A stretch of 64,000 nucleotides of DNA from Cryptomeria japonica (lineage: Eukaryota; Streptophyta; Pinopsida; Cupressales; Cupressaceae): the NCBI RefSeq assembly GCF_030272615.1, contig NC_081413.1, positions 334,714,302-334,778,301 of the forward strand, given 5' to 3'. The notes below the pieces were generated by a model. The model was not told where the DNA came from. It saw only the letters and a program-made list of their open reading frames with translations, and ran no database searches. Within the stretch, counting starts at the first letter, position 1, and each line of letters begins with the position of its first letter. The translations under genes and the position numbers were made by a program. This document shows, in pieces, positions 9,983 to 23,000 of this stretch.

Positions 9983-12825
9983 TGTGAGGCCTCACCTCGA
10001 CTCAGTCTGACATTTCAGTGGTTTTTATATTGAGACTTACAAATACTTTATTTTGATGCATTTTGGAATTTAGAACTTATATGATTTTAGGATTTGGATA
10101 ACATTGCTATATATTGATGATTTATTTATATGCTTTATGAGATAGAACACTACATGATTTTTGAATAAGATGAAATTGAAGTGATAAATGTCATTATTGA
10201 ATTTGCACGACTTTACTATGATAATAGAATTATGATGTATGTTTAAGTTTATGAGAATTAAGATGAATTGCTTATGTGAAATTGCTTGGATAAAAGATGT
10301 ATTTAATTTATTCAGATGTAAATTGTATGCAAGTGATGATGTGTATTATTATTCATATGAATTATATTATATGTGGATATTTGAAAGTTACTAATGTGTA
10401 AATTGAGATGCGCAGGAAGTTATCCATGTGACCATGGAAATATTATGGAGAACCAAACCTAGACCTATGTATGTTCGTAAGCCAAGGTTTGTCTATTTGG
10501 AGAGACAACACCCTGTTTGTGTTGTATTTTATTCGTAACAGTATATGATGCATGTGTGTTAAGTGTTATTTAATTGATTTGTGTAAAATCTACAAGAGAC
10601 GATTTCATGTATTAAATTGTAAAAGTGTTTTCTTTGTGTCACTTGACACATGTGTGGATTTAAGTTTGAATTCTTATTTTTGTCTCTTGGTGGGAAAGTG
10701 TTCAACTATAGCTTTTTCAATTAATGTAACGTGATGTCATAAATACCTTGGGTAAAGAATCTTTGGGGTGGTCAACATAGGTTTGAACCGAAAATAAACT
10801 TCAGAGGGGTTTAAAAAGGGTTAAATGAACACCTAGGGGTAGTTTAATAGGGTTTCCTAAAGCCCATAAGATATACCTAAGGGTTAGGGGTAATTTAAGG
10901 CAAGTTTCTACTCCCAAGTGACCTTTTAGACACCCTAAAAATTGACTTTTCTGAGTTGTGCGAAAATTGAAATTAGAAGATTGAACCTAGTTGAAAACTT
11001 TCCTTTTCAAATGAGAGTACCCTTTCCCATTCTATCTTACCTTCCTCTTTAGTTTTTAGAAACTTGTGAGAACTCTCACAATGGGCTTCTTAAGCAAGAA
11101 TTAGAAAATTTGTGGGTAATCACCCACTCTCCATTTTTGGAGACAAGAGAAATTTTGAAAACAATAGAATAGATTTCGAATAGAGAATTTTGGCTAAGGG
11201 TAGAAGGAGAAGAACCGTGGAATTGGGCACCTCATCCTCAACAAAACTAACCTACCTTTGGGCAGATTAAGGTTGGTTGCATTCTACTTAGATGGCTTCA
11301 TTTTGCATGTGTTTGAAGTATGTTGGTGTAAAAGATTTCCTTCCTTGTATGTCCTTTTGGGAATTTCATTTGGTGTTTTGTATGTGTTTTTTTTTGGAGT
11401 CATCAAGACCTCTTACTCTTGGGGGAGAGGAGGATCTTGTGGGTGGTAGAAGTGACAACCCTCAAGTGAGAGACTCTCATTATGAGAGCGATCACAAGGG
11501 ATTTTTGTGTGACCCTTGCTACATGGTCTATTTGTGCAATGGGGGTCATAAGGAGGGAAATAAAGCTAGAATGCCTTGGGGGGCATAAGGAATAAGGGGT
11601 TGCAATTCTTGATGTATTTGTTGTGCCATGAGGTGGCTACATATTTTCCATACTTGCAGTTCTCCTCAGGGTATTGGTCCACTACCACCCTTAAAAAGGT
11701 CATCACCAAAGTGTGGTGCAGTGTAGCTGGGATGGGAGTGTGTCTGAATTTGTGTGCATTCTGTCCCTTTTGTGTTTGCATGTTTGTTTCCCATCTAGGG
11801 CTTGGTTCTCTGAGCTCGTGGGTGGCTACCAGTTAGCCTAGGCTGGGAGGTGAGCACTCCATGGTCATAGTTTTGATTTACATTGCAGTATTGTCAGAAG
11901 GAAAGAGTAGGACAAGTGGAAGGTTGCAGGAGTTATTGGTTGTAGGAAATTTATTTGTAAATGTAATTTTTTTTGAAAGAAACAAAAAGGGGTCCTCATT
12001 TGTTGGTAATGAGAGACCCATTGTATAGTGATAAAAGTGTTATCTTGAAATACATTTCCTTTTTTTAAAAAAAAGAAGTTGTAATATTTTAGTATGTTAT
12101 TTATTGCAAAACAGAACTTGTGCATTTATAAACTTAGAATTTTTCCAAAGCTCAAAATGTTATATCTAATGTGTTTTTTTTGTATTAAATTGCAAAGCAA
12201 GAAATTTACTTAATTCGTATGCATTCAAAATAAAAAAAAATAAAAAAGAGAAATAATGAGATTAGTGTTGCATGCATATTATAGGCTGCATATAAATCAT
12301 TTAAATTCTGTTTTCTGTAAATGCACTTTAGAACAGGATATTTTCTCGAAAATTATCCTTTCATTTATTTCAGAAATTAGTATCTAGATAGATAATTTAT
12401 CTAGTAAATGTAAAATTTTAACTTGTTAAATTTGCTATGTGAAATTAACTATGATCAGTCTATTACTTATGCCTAGGGTAAAACAAATCTGTCTTTTATT
12501 AATTGTTGTAGGTTTTCTTTTTGCAAAGTCTGTAAAATTATTTATTTCAAAAATGATAATCTCTATTCTAATATAGTCTTAATTAAATAAAATCTAGATT
12601 ATTTAGTTGCTGGTAAAACTAATAAATCTAGTCATGTATATAGCAGCAGGAAGAAATAAAATACCTGTATAGCTATTGCTTAGAAAAAAAAAATATACCC
12701 TTGCTGTAAATGAATTAGGAAAGTATTAATCCATTTATATTTTTTTTATATCTAAAATCAAAATAATGGTCACCAAAATAAAAATAATGTATTTATGCCT
12801 GCATGTATATAAAAATGCTATGAAT

Positions 12826-12830
12826 ATATG

Positions 12831-12884
<54 letters not shown>

Positions 12885-12988
12885 CATATATATATGTATA
12901 TATTTACATATATATATATATATATATATGTATTTATTTACATATATATATATATATAAATATATAAAGAAATATATATATATAAAGA

Positions 12989-13023
<35 letters not shown>

Positions 13024-13060
13024 TTATTTATACATATATATAAAAATATATATAATTATA
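12826..13060. repeat. TA-rich microsatellite in LTR A (3' copy)
   Basis: Interrupted (TA)n runs expanded relative to the 5' LTR, where the same site has only about 20 bp. The Ile/Tyr-rich open frame across it is an artefact. Confidence 0.9.
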
Positions 13061-13453
13061 TTTAAAAAAATATATAAAAAATTAAATTTTATTTTAAATA
13101 AATAAAATAAATAAATAAAACTTATTGGGGCTCAGCCCCTACGGATTACCCCACAGGGCGGCCCTTTTTCACAGTGGGCGCGGGCTCCCCAGTGGTGGCC
13201 GCAGCCGCCACTATGGGCCGCAACCCATAGTGGACGGCCTCTGCCTCCACTGTGGGTGGCGACCCACAGCGACGGCACCGCCGTCTTTGTGGGGAGCAAG
13301 CCCCCCCTTTGGCTGCCTCTTCCACCTTCGACCCCATCTGCTATTTTCACCGCCGCCCGAACTGCGTCCCTCCTCCGCCATGGCCGCCACTCGGGGGTCA
13401 ATAAATTCGGCCCTGCTAATAAGAAAAGGGGGTAATAAAAAATTTAAAAAATG

Positions 13454-13483
13454 TATAAAACCCTAGCCCGGGTAGGGCTAGGG
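13454..13483 (+). promoter_or_regulatory. Candidate TATA box, telo-box-like word and hairpin in LTR A
   Basis: TATAAAA at 13454-13460 overlaps AAAACCCTAG (13457-13466). A hairpin with 9-bp arms CCCTAGCCC (13461-13469) and GGGCTAGGG (13475-13483) follows. This would place the transcript start roughly 850 bp before the LTR end. The segment is absent from the 5' LTR. The promoter role is inferred from motif and position. Confidence 0.45.
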
Positions 13484-14325
13484 TACTGATATTAGATTTA
13501 ATAAAAAAAATTTAAGCTTAGGAAGATTTTATAATGCAAACCTATAACTAGGGTTTGCATGGTTTGGTCTAAATAAATTTAGAAAGAAATTATTACATGT
13601 TTTAAATATTAGTTTTCAATAATATATGTATATATAAATAATTGTAATTATTTATATACACATATTTGTAATTAAGAAATAGAAAGTGGTAGTTAAGGAA
13701 AATAAGAATTTCTATAGAGTTAAATATTTATTTAATGGAGATTATTTTTGGAATAAATAAAAGCAAGTGGGCTTAATCATACCTTAGTTAAATTAATTCG
13801 AGCACATCTTAAGTACAGATTAAATTGATTTAAATAGAGGGAGTAAATTTTAGTTTAAAATCTTAAGTAGTAATAAATGACTTAATTAAATAGTTGAAAT
13901 ATTTTAATTTAAGCGGAATATCATTAATTTTCAATGTATTAAATTAACATTGGGGAAACTAAATTTCGTGGCAATATTACTTATCTAAAGGGACTAAAAT
14001 GGAGATTGGAATAATTTTATTGAGAATATAAAAGCTAATTATGACTATTGGAAACTTATAGTACCCTTGTCGAGCGATTCAGATCTTTGGATTTAATTTA
14101 ATCTAATAGAATAAGTTGAAGAGATAAGATAATAATTAATTTGTTATTATTCTTTTAACTTGAATAATTATTGGTTTACTTGTGTTAATGGAATAAAGTT
14201 AACTCTAAACTTAGTTAAAACATAACATGTAGGATCTTTTCAAATTAGTCAAATTGATGTTCTAAGTTATGGTTTTTAAAAAAAAATTATCCCGTTCTTG
14301 CCCTAAATTTTGTGCATGATACAAT

Positions 14326-14486
14326 AGATAAACACTTAGAGTTGTATTCTAACTATTGAACTAAATCATTAACTTAGTGTCTAGTTTGAGTTAGATGTAA
14401 CCTTGTTAGTAAACAAAAAAAAAATATTCCACTCTTTTGGACCTAGATGTAGTAAGTTTCCCTGGGGTTTCTTGGCGGGCACTACA
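14326..14486 (+). repeat. 3' remnant of element B's 5' LTR
   Basis: It begins AGATAAACACTTAG and ends GGGCACTACA. It matches the end of B's 3' LTR from about 23624 to 23783. It abuts A's 3' LTR end, so A interrupted this LTR. Confidence 0.88.
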
Positions 14487-14489
14487 AAT

Positions 14490-14501
14490 TGGTATCAGAG
14501 C
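14490..14501 (+). other. Primer-binding site of element B
   Basis: TGGTATCAGAGC, the initiator-Met type, three bases after the LTR end CACTACA. Confidence 0.9.
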
Positions 14502-14662
14502 ATAGCTTATGAGTTCTAGGTTCTACACTGGGTACTCTAGTTTTCCGTAAGCCCATTATGCTAGTTAGACGTTAATCAGTGACCTTGTCTCTATTGCTTA
14601 CTTATTATAACTCCTAGTTTAGTGGCTTATAGTCTTTCCTTACTTTTTTCTAGTTAATTAGG

Positions 14663-15940
14663 ATGCCTGCTAAGCATAGAAGACGTGGACCGGGACGTGG
14701 TCATGGTCCTGGAGGTCGCATGGGGGCTTGTGAGAGTCCTCACCTTAAGATTTCAAAGAGGTCACATCAAAGTGAGCCGTACCAGGAGCAGCCTGGTGGT
14801 GATGTGATACCTCAGTTGGTTGCAGTGTTACAGGAACTTCTTGGTCACTTAGGGCCAAGGTAGGATGAGGTTAGAGAGGGTGAGGTTAGGTAGGAGGAGT
14901 CTCACCAGTCAGGGAACTAGGAGAGAGAGATCTCGCACTCCCCTCCCTGGAGGAGAGTTAAGATTGGTCAGGAGGAGATCGCAACTAGCCACATGAGGTA
15001 TTTACTGAGAGCTCATCTTCCCACTTTCGAAGGTTTAGGCACAGGGATGGAGGCTAAGAGATGGTTACTGGATCTCATTCGGTGTTTGTCTATGCACCCA
15101 TATAGCAGTAACACCAAGGTCAGGTGCACCATCATGCACCTGGGTGACTTCGCTTCCACTTGGTGGTGTATAGAGGAGAGGAAGCTAGAGCTATACATTA
15201 CCACAGTTTCTTGGGATGTGTTCCTAGAGTGATTTCAAGCCAGATTTCTGTCAAAGAACTGGAGGCATCATAAAGAAAATGAGTTCCATAATTCTAAGAC
15301 AAGGTAGAACGATATTTGACGAGTATGAGCGGAGATTCTTTAAGCTCCGTCAGTATGCAGAGATAGTGGCAGATGAGACTATGCTTGTATGAGAGGTTCA
15401 CATGCATGAACCTAAGACTTTATAGACCACCATAGAGAAGGAAAGGATCACCAAGGAGAATCACTCCTCGAGTGTAGGGGTACTACAGGAGGATAGGTAG
15501 CCAGTGCCCCAATTATAGGTACAACTATCAGAGGTTCCTAGCATCAGTCTATAGATGTGGCCAGAAGCCACCCCTCCTCTTTCCCCAGTAGCCAGCAGTT
15601 TAAGAGGAAGTAGTCACAAGGTTAGAGTTTCATGAGAGGGGATATATTTTTGGCTGACAAGAGTCACAGCCATCAGCAACATTATAGGAGACCCGCTCCT
15701 ACATAGCCAACCTATAGTAGAGGCAGTGTCCAACAGCCGAGTGCTACTTCCGGGAGTAGGGCTCAGGATAGGAGAGGATGTTTTTCTTGTGGAAAGAAGG
15801 ACCATATAGAAGTTCATTACCCTCAACACACATCATAGACTTCAAGTTAGTAGAGAGCAGCTCAAGCAGAGCCCACTATGGGAGATTCAGGCAGGACTCA
15901 CAGAGTGTTCGCGGTGGTTGATAACTGTTAGGCTGAGCAC
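14663..15940 (+). pseudogene. gag: Element B gag, broken
   Basis: The start ATG at 14663 (MPAKHRRRGPGRGHGPGG) gives a basic N-terminus like A's. A capsid-type block is at about 15000-15250 (FEGLGTGMEAKRWL; WDVFLE). A zinc knuckle at 15779-15820 reads CFSCGKKDHIEVHY, with the final Cys replaced by Tyr. In-frame TAG at 14861 and TGA at 15230 sit at expected Gln and Trp positions. At least one frameshift lies near 15295, after which the recognisable gag sequence runs in another frame before returning to the protease frame by 15950. Confidence 0.8.
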
Positions 15941-18900
15941 TAGGCCACCGTGGTTGAGACATCAGGTGTAATAGGTGGTATTCCTTGCTCTATTTTATTT
16001 GATTCAGGAGCTTCAAAATATTTTATTACTCCTTATTTAGTAGAGATATGTGGGCTTTCTATGGAAAAGAAGGATGATAGGTGGCAGGTAGAGCTAGCTA
16101 TGGGGTCCAAGGCAGTGGTGGATTCCCTTGTGCTTATTTGTCCTCTAATTTTGGGAGACCTTCATACCTTAATGGATTTGTGTATCATGCCCTTGGGATC
16201 TTATGTCATAGTTCTTAGTATGGATTGGTTGGGAATAGATTATAGGAGTAAGAGGGTATAGTGTGTAGATGATAGTGGAAGGAGTGTGGAGATTGTAGGC
16301 ATTCAGAGACGTATTTCTCTTTGCATGATTTCTGCCATGCAGATGAAGAGGTGTGCATGAAAGGGTTGTCAGTTATTTGCAGTCAGGTTGATGGATGTAG
16401 ATGAGGAGGTTAGTATAGAGGACTTGTTACAGTAGCATCATATCCTTCAAGAATTTGTAGATGTTTTCCCTAGTGAGATTCCAGGTATGCCCCCACAGCG
16501 AGACATAGATTTTAGAATTGATCTAGTGCGAGGAGTAGAACCTATCTCTAAGGCTCCTTACAGGATGACCACCTTGAAGTTGAGTGAGTTGAGAGTACAA
16601 ATTGAGGATTTGTTAGAAAAGGGGTTTATCTGTCCTAGTGTATCCCCATGGGGTGAGTTGGTGTTGTTTGTGAAGAAGAAGGATGGTTCTCTCAGATAGT
16701 GCATTGACTATAGACAATTGAATAAGGTGACAATGAAGAACTGATATCCTTTGCCTCGGATAGATGATTTATTTGATCAGATTAAGGATGCAAAGGTCTT
16801 TTCCAAAATTGACTTCAAGTCCAGATATCACCAGTTGAGGATCCATGAGGCAGATATACACCGTATAGCTTTTCGTACCAGATATGCACATTATGAGTTT
16901 ACAGTTGTGTCATTCGGTCTTATGAATGCACCATCAGTTTTCATGAGCTTGATGAATGGTATGTTCAGGACCTATATGGATAGATTTCCACTAGTCTTCT
17001 TGGATGATATTTTGATATATTCCAGATCAGTGGAGGAGCATGAGGATCCTGTTAGATAGGTCTTGCAGTGTCTTAGGGAGAATCAACTATATGCCAATTT
17101 GGCAAAGTGTGACTTTTTCCAAATAGAGGTCGGATACTTAGCCCATGTTATTTTAGGAGAGGGTATCGCAGTCGATCCCTCAAAGATTCAGGCGATAGTA
17201 GATTGGCCAGCACCCACTAATGTGAGTGAGGTGCACATCTTTATGGGATTGGCTGGCTATTACCACATATTTGTACAGGATTTTTCATGGATTGCTCACC
17301 CCATTACTTCCCTTCAGAGGAAAGGGAAGAATTTTATCTGGTTAGATCGTCGTGAGACAGTCTTCAAGACTCTCAAGGAGAAGTTGACTAGTGCACCGAT
17401 ACTTGTAGTTCGAGATCCATTGGGTGACTTTGTGGTTTGTACTGATGCTTCACTGGAGGGATTAGGAGCAGTATTGATGCAGAATGGTAGAGTGATAGCT
17501 TATAAGTCGTGGAAACTCAAGGATCATGAGTTGAACTACCCCACTCATGATCTTGAGTTAGTGGCAGTAGTTCATGTATTGGTTTGTTGGAGACATTTTC
17601 TGTTAGGGCATCGGTTTGAGCTACACACAGATCACCGTATTTTGCAGTACATATTCATGCAGCTGAATTTGAATGTCAAGCAAAGACATTGGATTGAGTT
17701 CTTGTGTGAGTATGACTTTGAGGTGAAGTTCATACAGGGTAAGGAGAATGTAGTGGCAAATGCACTGAGTTGTAGGAGACATGTGATATCAGCGGTGACT
17801 TTGGAGGTGGATTTGAGGAGTCACATACTTAGAGCATTACCTGCAGATACATGGTACTAGGATGTTAGTTCAGAGTTAGCATTGGGTAGAGCCTTGGAGA
17901 GCAGGTACATAGGTTATTCAATGGATACATATGGTATTTTTAGGTATATGGGATGCATTTATGTTCCACCATCCGAAGGACTTCAGAAATTGATCATGAT
18001 ATAGTCCCATTGTGCACCTTACTCGACACATCCTGGTGTCAAGAAGATGCACACAAACTTGAGATAGCTATATTTTTGGGCATGTATGAGGAGAGATATA
18101 GCATATTTTGTTGCATGTTTCCTTGAGTGTTAGCGGGTTAAGGCAGAGCATCGACATCTGATAGGATTTCTATAGTCTCATGCAGTTCCGAAGTGGAAAT
18201 GGGACATCATTTCCATGGATTTTATAGTCAGATTACCCATTTCCTCTCATAGACATGATGTCATTATGGTCATTGTTGATCGGTTGACCAACGTTGCACA
18301 TTTTTCACTGATTAGATCCTTATACACAACATCCATAGTTGCACATATTTTTGTCAGAGATGTAGTCAGGATACATGGTATCCCATGTAAGATCATATCA
18401 GATAGGGATCATGTTTTCACTTCAACATTTTGGACAACATTGCAGCATGACATGGGGACTTAGTTGAATTACAGTATAGCATATCGCCGAGAGATGGATG
18501 GTTAGACAAAGCGAGTGAATCAAGTTTTAGAGGATATGTTGAGGATGTATGTTATGGATCAACACTCTAGATGGGAGGATTACCTATACTTAGTGGAGTT
18601 CCTTATAATAATAATAATAATGGGTACCATAGCTCCATTGGCATGTCCCCCTACCAAAATTTATATGCGAGACCATGTCGTACTCCCCTCATTTGGGATA
18701 TGTTAGAGGAATGGGTCGATATTGGTTCAAAGATGTTATAGGATATGGAGGAGCAGGTTGCTCATATTAGAGAGCATATGACAGCTACACAGGAAAGGCA
18801 GAAGAAATATGCAGATGCTCATAGGGTAGATAAGCATTTCTCAGTTGGTGATAGGGTATTCTTGCGAGTTCTCCCACAAAAGAGCCCAATCCATTTTGGA

Positions 18901-19254
18901 AAAGGCTCTAAATTGGTACCTCAATTTGTGAGAACATTTGAGGTTTTGGAGAGGATTGGTCCTGTAGCTTATCACCTTGCATTGTCGGCTAGCTTGTCCC
19001 ACATCCATGATGTATTTCATGTATTTGTTTTGAGATTATACCATCCAAACATATCTCATGTTCTTGATTGGAATTCCTTACAAGTCAAGGACAAGAAACT
19101 TTCTTTAGAGCCTATGCGCATTCTTCAGTGCAAAGAGATGTCCCTCAGAGGACAGGGGATAGAGTAGGTAAGGGTCCACTGGGACCCGAATGATGAGACA
19201 TCAGCCACTTCGGAGGACATAGGTCGGATGAGAGAGTTGTACCCCTACTTAGTG
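15941..19254 (+). pseudogene. pol: Element B pol (protease-RT-RNase H-integrase-chromodomain), broken
   Basis: Protease LFDSGASKYFITP is near 15990. RT runs about 16480-17120 ([31 protein letters not shown]). RNase H is about 17420-17780 ([15 protein letters not shown]). The integrase core at 18200-18600 keeps both Asp motifs (VIVDRLT, ISDRDHVF), but the catalytic Glu reads Lys (GQTKRVNQ). The C-terminal domain (18840-19110) and a chromodomain-like tail (VHWDPNDE to about 19250) follow. In-frame TAGs at 16259, 16697, 17057, 17858 and 18461 replace expected Gln codons. An indel in an ATA/AAT repeat near 18610 shifts the frame. Confidence 0.88.
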
Positions 19255-19317
19255 TATGACTATTGTTGGACTGTATGCATGGGTGAATCAACGTCACATC
19301 ACTCATTGCAAGAAGGA

Positions 19318-19356
19318 TGTGTCATTGTGATATTCCTCCACTTGTTTGTTATGTAC

Positions 19357-19392
<36 letters not shown>

Positions 19393-19997
19393 GTGCACAT
19401 GTATCATTTTGTGGTTGCAGGTTTGCAGGTACTAAGGCATTTATTCCTCCTGGGCAACTAGGTACGAGCTCCCCTAGCTTGACAGGTGCGAGTGTGCCTC
19501 TTCCCAATGGCAATATGTGGTTCGGAGATGTCGTTAGATCCCTTCCCACACACTAGGTCTAGGTTTGGCATTGAGTCCTTGTTATTAGTCTTGGCAAGTT
19601 CACCATGTCGCCATCATCGTCATGACTTGTGAGTATATGTGGCATGGTTGGTTGATCATTCAGTTGTTTTATTTGAGTTCTTGAGTAGTGACTAATTTAT
19701 TATTATTTAGTGTATTTAAATTTTGACATTTATTGACTATGTTGAGTGTTTGCTTGATACTATTTATGGCCTCATTAATAATTTTGTGATCCTAAAATTA
19801 ATAAAAAATTTTGATTTTTAATTATTTGCTATTTTTTGCGTTATTGACTTTATGGTCATTTAGCGATTTTAATTTTTAATTATTTGCTTGCCTTGGTTAC
19901 TTAATTATACTATTTATTTAATATTGGATTTGACTTTATGCGGTTGGAAATTGAGAAGTCAATTATTTAATGAAATTAGTTGTCTCATTTTAAATCA

Positions 19998-20041
<44 letters not shown>

Positions 20042-23000
20042 ACATAATCTAAATGACAAAAAAAAGAATATAATATTTTGCTTGTTATACTTTACTACAT
20101 TCATTTTTAAATGCCCAGTTTTCTTTTTTGAGAGAATAGATTTATATATATATATATATATATATACGTATAATAATCCATAAAAATTAGATAAAAACAA
20201 TTTTCAATATTCTATTCTATTTTTCATTTTTTTAATTCTCTCTTGAAAAAGAGAACTAGGGTTTTTTTGGGGGGGATTCATCTTCTCTTTCACATGTTTT
20301 GGGGGATTGTGGTTTTTTTTGAAAAAAGGAAGAAGATTGCTAGAAAATTGGGGAGATTAAAGAATTGTTGTTGGCTTGTTGTTAGTGGATTTGTTGCTGC
20401 CCAAATTTCATCTTTACCATTTTCTTCAGGAAGAGGTAGGGCTTTGTTCTTTTCTTGTTTCTTTTTTTTCCCTTCCTTCTATGAGCTGAAATCAGAAGAT
20501 TAGAAAAAAGATCTTTGTCTTTACTTCTCTATTTGTTCATAATTTGAATGCATTTGATAGGGATTCGTTTGTAGAAGAATGCATTATGTTTTCATACTGT
20601 TGTTGAAAGAAAACAAAAACAAAACCCTTGATTTTGAAACTAGATCTGATTAAAACCCCTTTGCTTTTTCCAGTTAAAAGAAATTTGAAATGGGACTCTA
20701 ATTTTTACATCTGGGTTGTTGTTAAATCCTCATTTCTCCTCCCATAAATTTGTTGTTATTCTCATCAGTAGAAAGGTTTTACAAAAAAAAGAGGAGAAAA
20801 TTAACCCAAAAAAAAATATAAATAAAAAAAACAAGAAGAGGGAGGCCATGTGGTGGCCTGGTGCTGGTAGCACCATCCACCACGTGGTGGTGGTTCCTGG
20901 GCAGCACCACCACCACTACGTGGTGGAGAGAGGGGATGGGATGAAGTCAACACCAACCGCCCCCCCCCAAAAAAAAAAAATTAATCTGTTTTAAATTTTA
21001 AAAAAAAATTTAAAAAAAAATAAAATATAAAGAATGTTTTATTTAAATTTTTATTTTATTTTAACTAAAATATATTATATTTTGTTTTTACTAAAATGTT
21101 ATTTATTAATTTTTAAATATATTTTATTTTAGTTATTTAAAATGATTCATCTTATTTCAAATGGTTTTGTTAAAATATATATATATATATGGTCAGTAGA
21201 TATTAATTTAATGGGTGTAATTAGGGCAATCATTTAAGTGATAAAATAATGATTAAGTGACAATCGTTAAATGCCAATTAGACGATGATAATATCAAAAT
21301 TATTATAGTATGATGCATTACCGATGGCTCGATTGTTATGATTGCTATTGGGTAATTGGAATAGTAGATGCTATTTGGCATATACATATATATAGATATT
21401 TATATAAACGTGAGTATACCCTTGTTCCATTGTACATATGGATTTTCCACTGAGTCCACCTTTCCCAAATTATGAGTCTTTTCAGTTTATATTTCGTATC
21501 TGGAGGTTGTAGTGTCATTTGTTTTTAAACCAATGGCTAATGTGAATTTTGTTTTCTTTACTTGCTTATCATGAGATTTATTGCCATGTTGACATGCCCT
21601 CACGATGAGTTTGCCATGAGGAGGAAATAACCATTACCGTTGATATTGTGGTAGCGAGTGTGAAGACCTTGCGATGTTGATATGTTTTAGTGCAGTGGTG
21701 TCGCGAGTTCATTATGTTTCATTGGTTGAGAGGCTCATTCTTCCGCATGTGTTGTTGTCCAGTCTCTTGGTTACGTGTGTGTGTCATGGTTGGCAATGCT
21801 AGCATTGTGTTTGATATCTTTCTTTTCTTACTTGTGTAAAAGCCTCTCATTTCATTGTTTCGGATCCATGTAGAGGGAGTGAGATTCTTTATGACACCCG
21901 ATGGTCACGAGAGATAGACTCTCGCGAGGTTCCTTGTAAGGATGCATGAAGTCTAGACCTTTTGGGGCATAAAGGATTTTACCATATTGTAATCAAGTGA
22001 TAATTAATTAATGAATGGGTATGGTTAGTTAGATAATTTAAAAAGATGATAACTTATTAGTGCCTCATGACTCGGACCTAGGGAGGATGTTTTAGGCTGA
22101 GCATGGGAAGATAGTGGAGATGGTAAGCTAATCTCCCTTGGTATCTCTCTCAAGGTTGAGATGGCTCCACATGTCATAGGCTAATGCCTTGTTCTTGGTT
22201 GGTGTGTGATGTCACTCCCTCATACATGTGACTCCTTTGCTTACTTTTGTATTCTTGTCATGATGTTTTATTGGCCTCTAGAAATTTCTTGTTCTCTCTT
22301 GTTTGCTTGATGCATGGTTATGTGTATGGAAATTGTTTAGTGTCAGTCCCTTTGGTAAAACATCAACCTTGGTTAGTGTGCGAGTTGGGACTTAGCAATG
22401 TCTCCTAGCTCGGGGGGTGGTTCCTTGTAGGTTCCACATTGGTCGGGTGGTTGGAGCTTTTTGCCATTGGGGTTTTTCCCTCTTATTTGGTATTGCCTTC
22501 GTACATAGATTTGGAGCCTTTTTCATGTTGCTTTGAACCTTTGGAGCAGATTCATGTTTTTTACATCTTATGGTGAATAAACTCAAAGCATGTAATAATC
22601 TAAAAATGTTGTATAAGAAGTGAGTGAATACTCACGATTGCAATATGATGTAAAACAGCCTATAAGTATTCATGAATTACTTTAGATGGTACATTCAAAT
22701 AGAGGTAATGGTATGAGTTAATCTAACGTAACCAGCAAGAAAGAAGAAAATGATATACCCTTGCTATTAGTGTCTTATTAATTGTCAATCATGTTTATTT
22801 CTTAATTTGAACTTATAGAACATGTATGAATTGATATGATTAGAATGTATGTTAGGATAGTTAGTTGTAATTGAAATGTATCTTGTCAAATAGTTAAATC
22901 AGTAATTTGATTCTTTATGTGGTGGTTAAATGTAAATAGTAGATATGTAGATATGATGGATTATGGATGTTGTTACTCTTTTTCATGATATTGCTTAGCA

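Larger units (their letters stand above)
2709..14323 (+). mobile_element. Element A: Ty3/gypsy chromovirus (Tekay/Del-like), 5' LTR truncated
   Basis: The order is truncated 5' LTR (2709-5035), iMet-type PBS (5039-5050), gag, protease, RT, RNase H, integrase with a chromodomain-like tail, PPT (9971-9982) and 3' LTR (9983-14323). The domain order and C-terminal tail place it in the chromoviruses; the Tekay/Del assignment is by resemblance. The element is dead, with about 25 in-frame TAG/TGA codons and one frameshift. Its right end sits in the 5' LTR of element B: B's LTR sequence resumes at 14326. The left end is not a normal LTR end, so no flanking target duplication can be confirmed. Confidence 0.9.
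9983..14323 (+). repeat. 3' LTR of element A, full length (~4.34 kb)
   Basis: It starts TGTGAGG directly after the PPT and ends GATACA at 14323, where B's LTR sequence takes over after two bases. The last 2469 bp (11855-14323) match the 5' copy. The first 1872 bp have no counterpart in this window. It contains a TA-dinucleotide region (12826-13060), a GC-rich island (about 13128-13400), and a TATA-like box with a hairpin (13454-13483). Confidence 0.85.

Noticed and set aside
12766-13065. Open frame of repeating Ile-Tyr
   Set aside because: Translation of a TA microsatellite; the same applies to 61517-62243 and 19985-20200.
5208-19254. TAG read as Gln (altered genetic code)
   Set aside because: TGA also appears at Trp and Arg positions, CAG is still used for Gln, and frameshifts and lost catalytic residues show ordinary decay.
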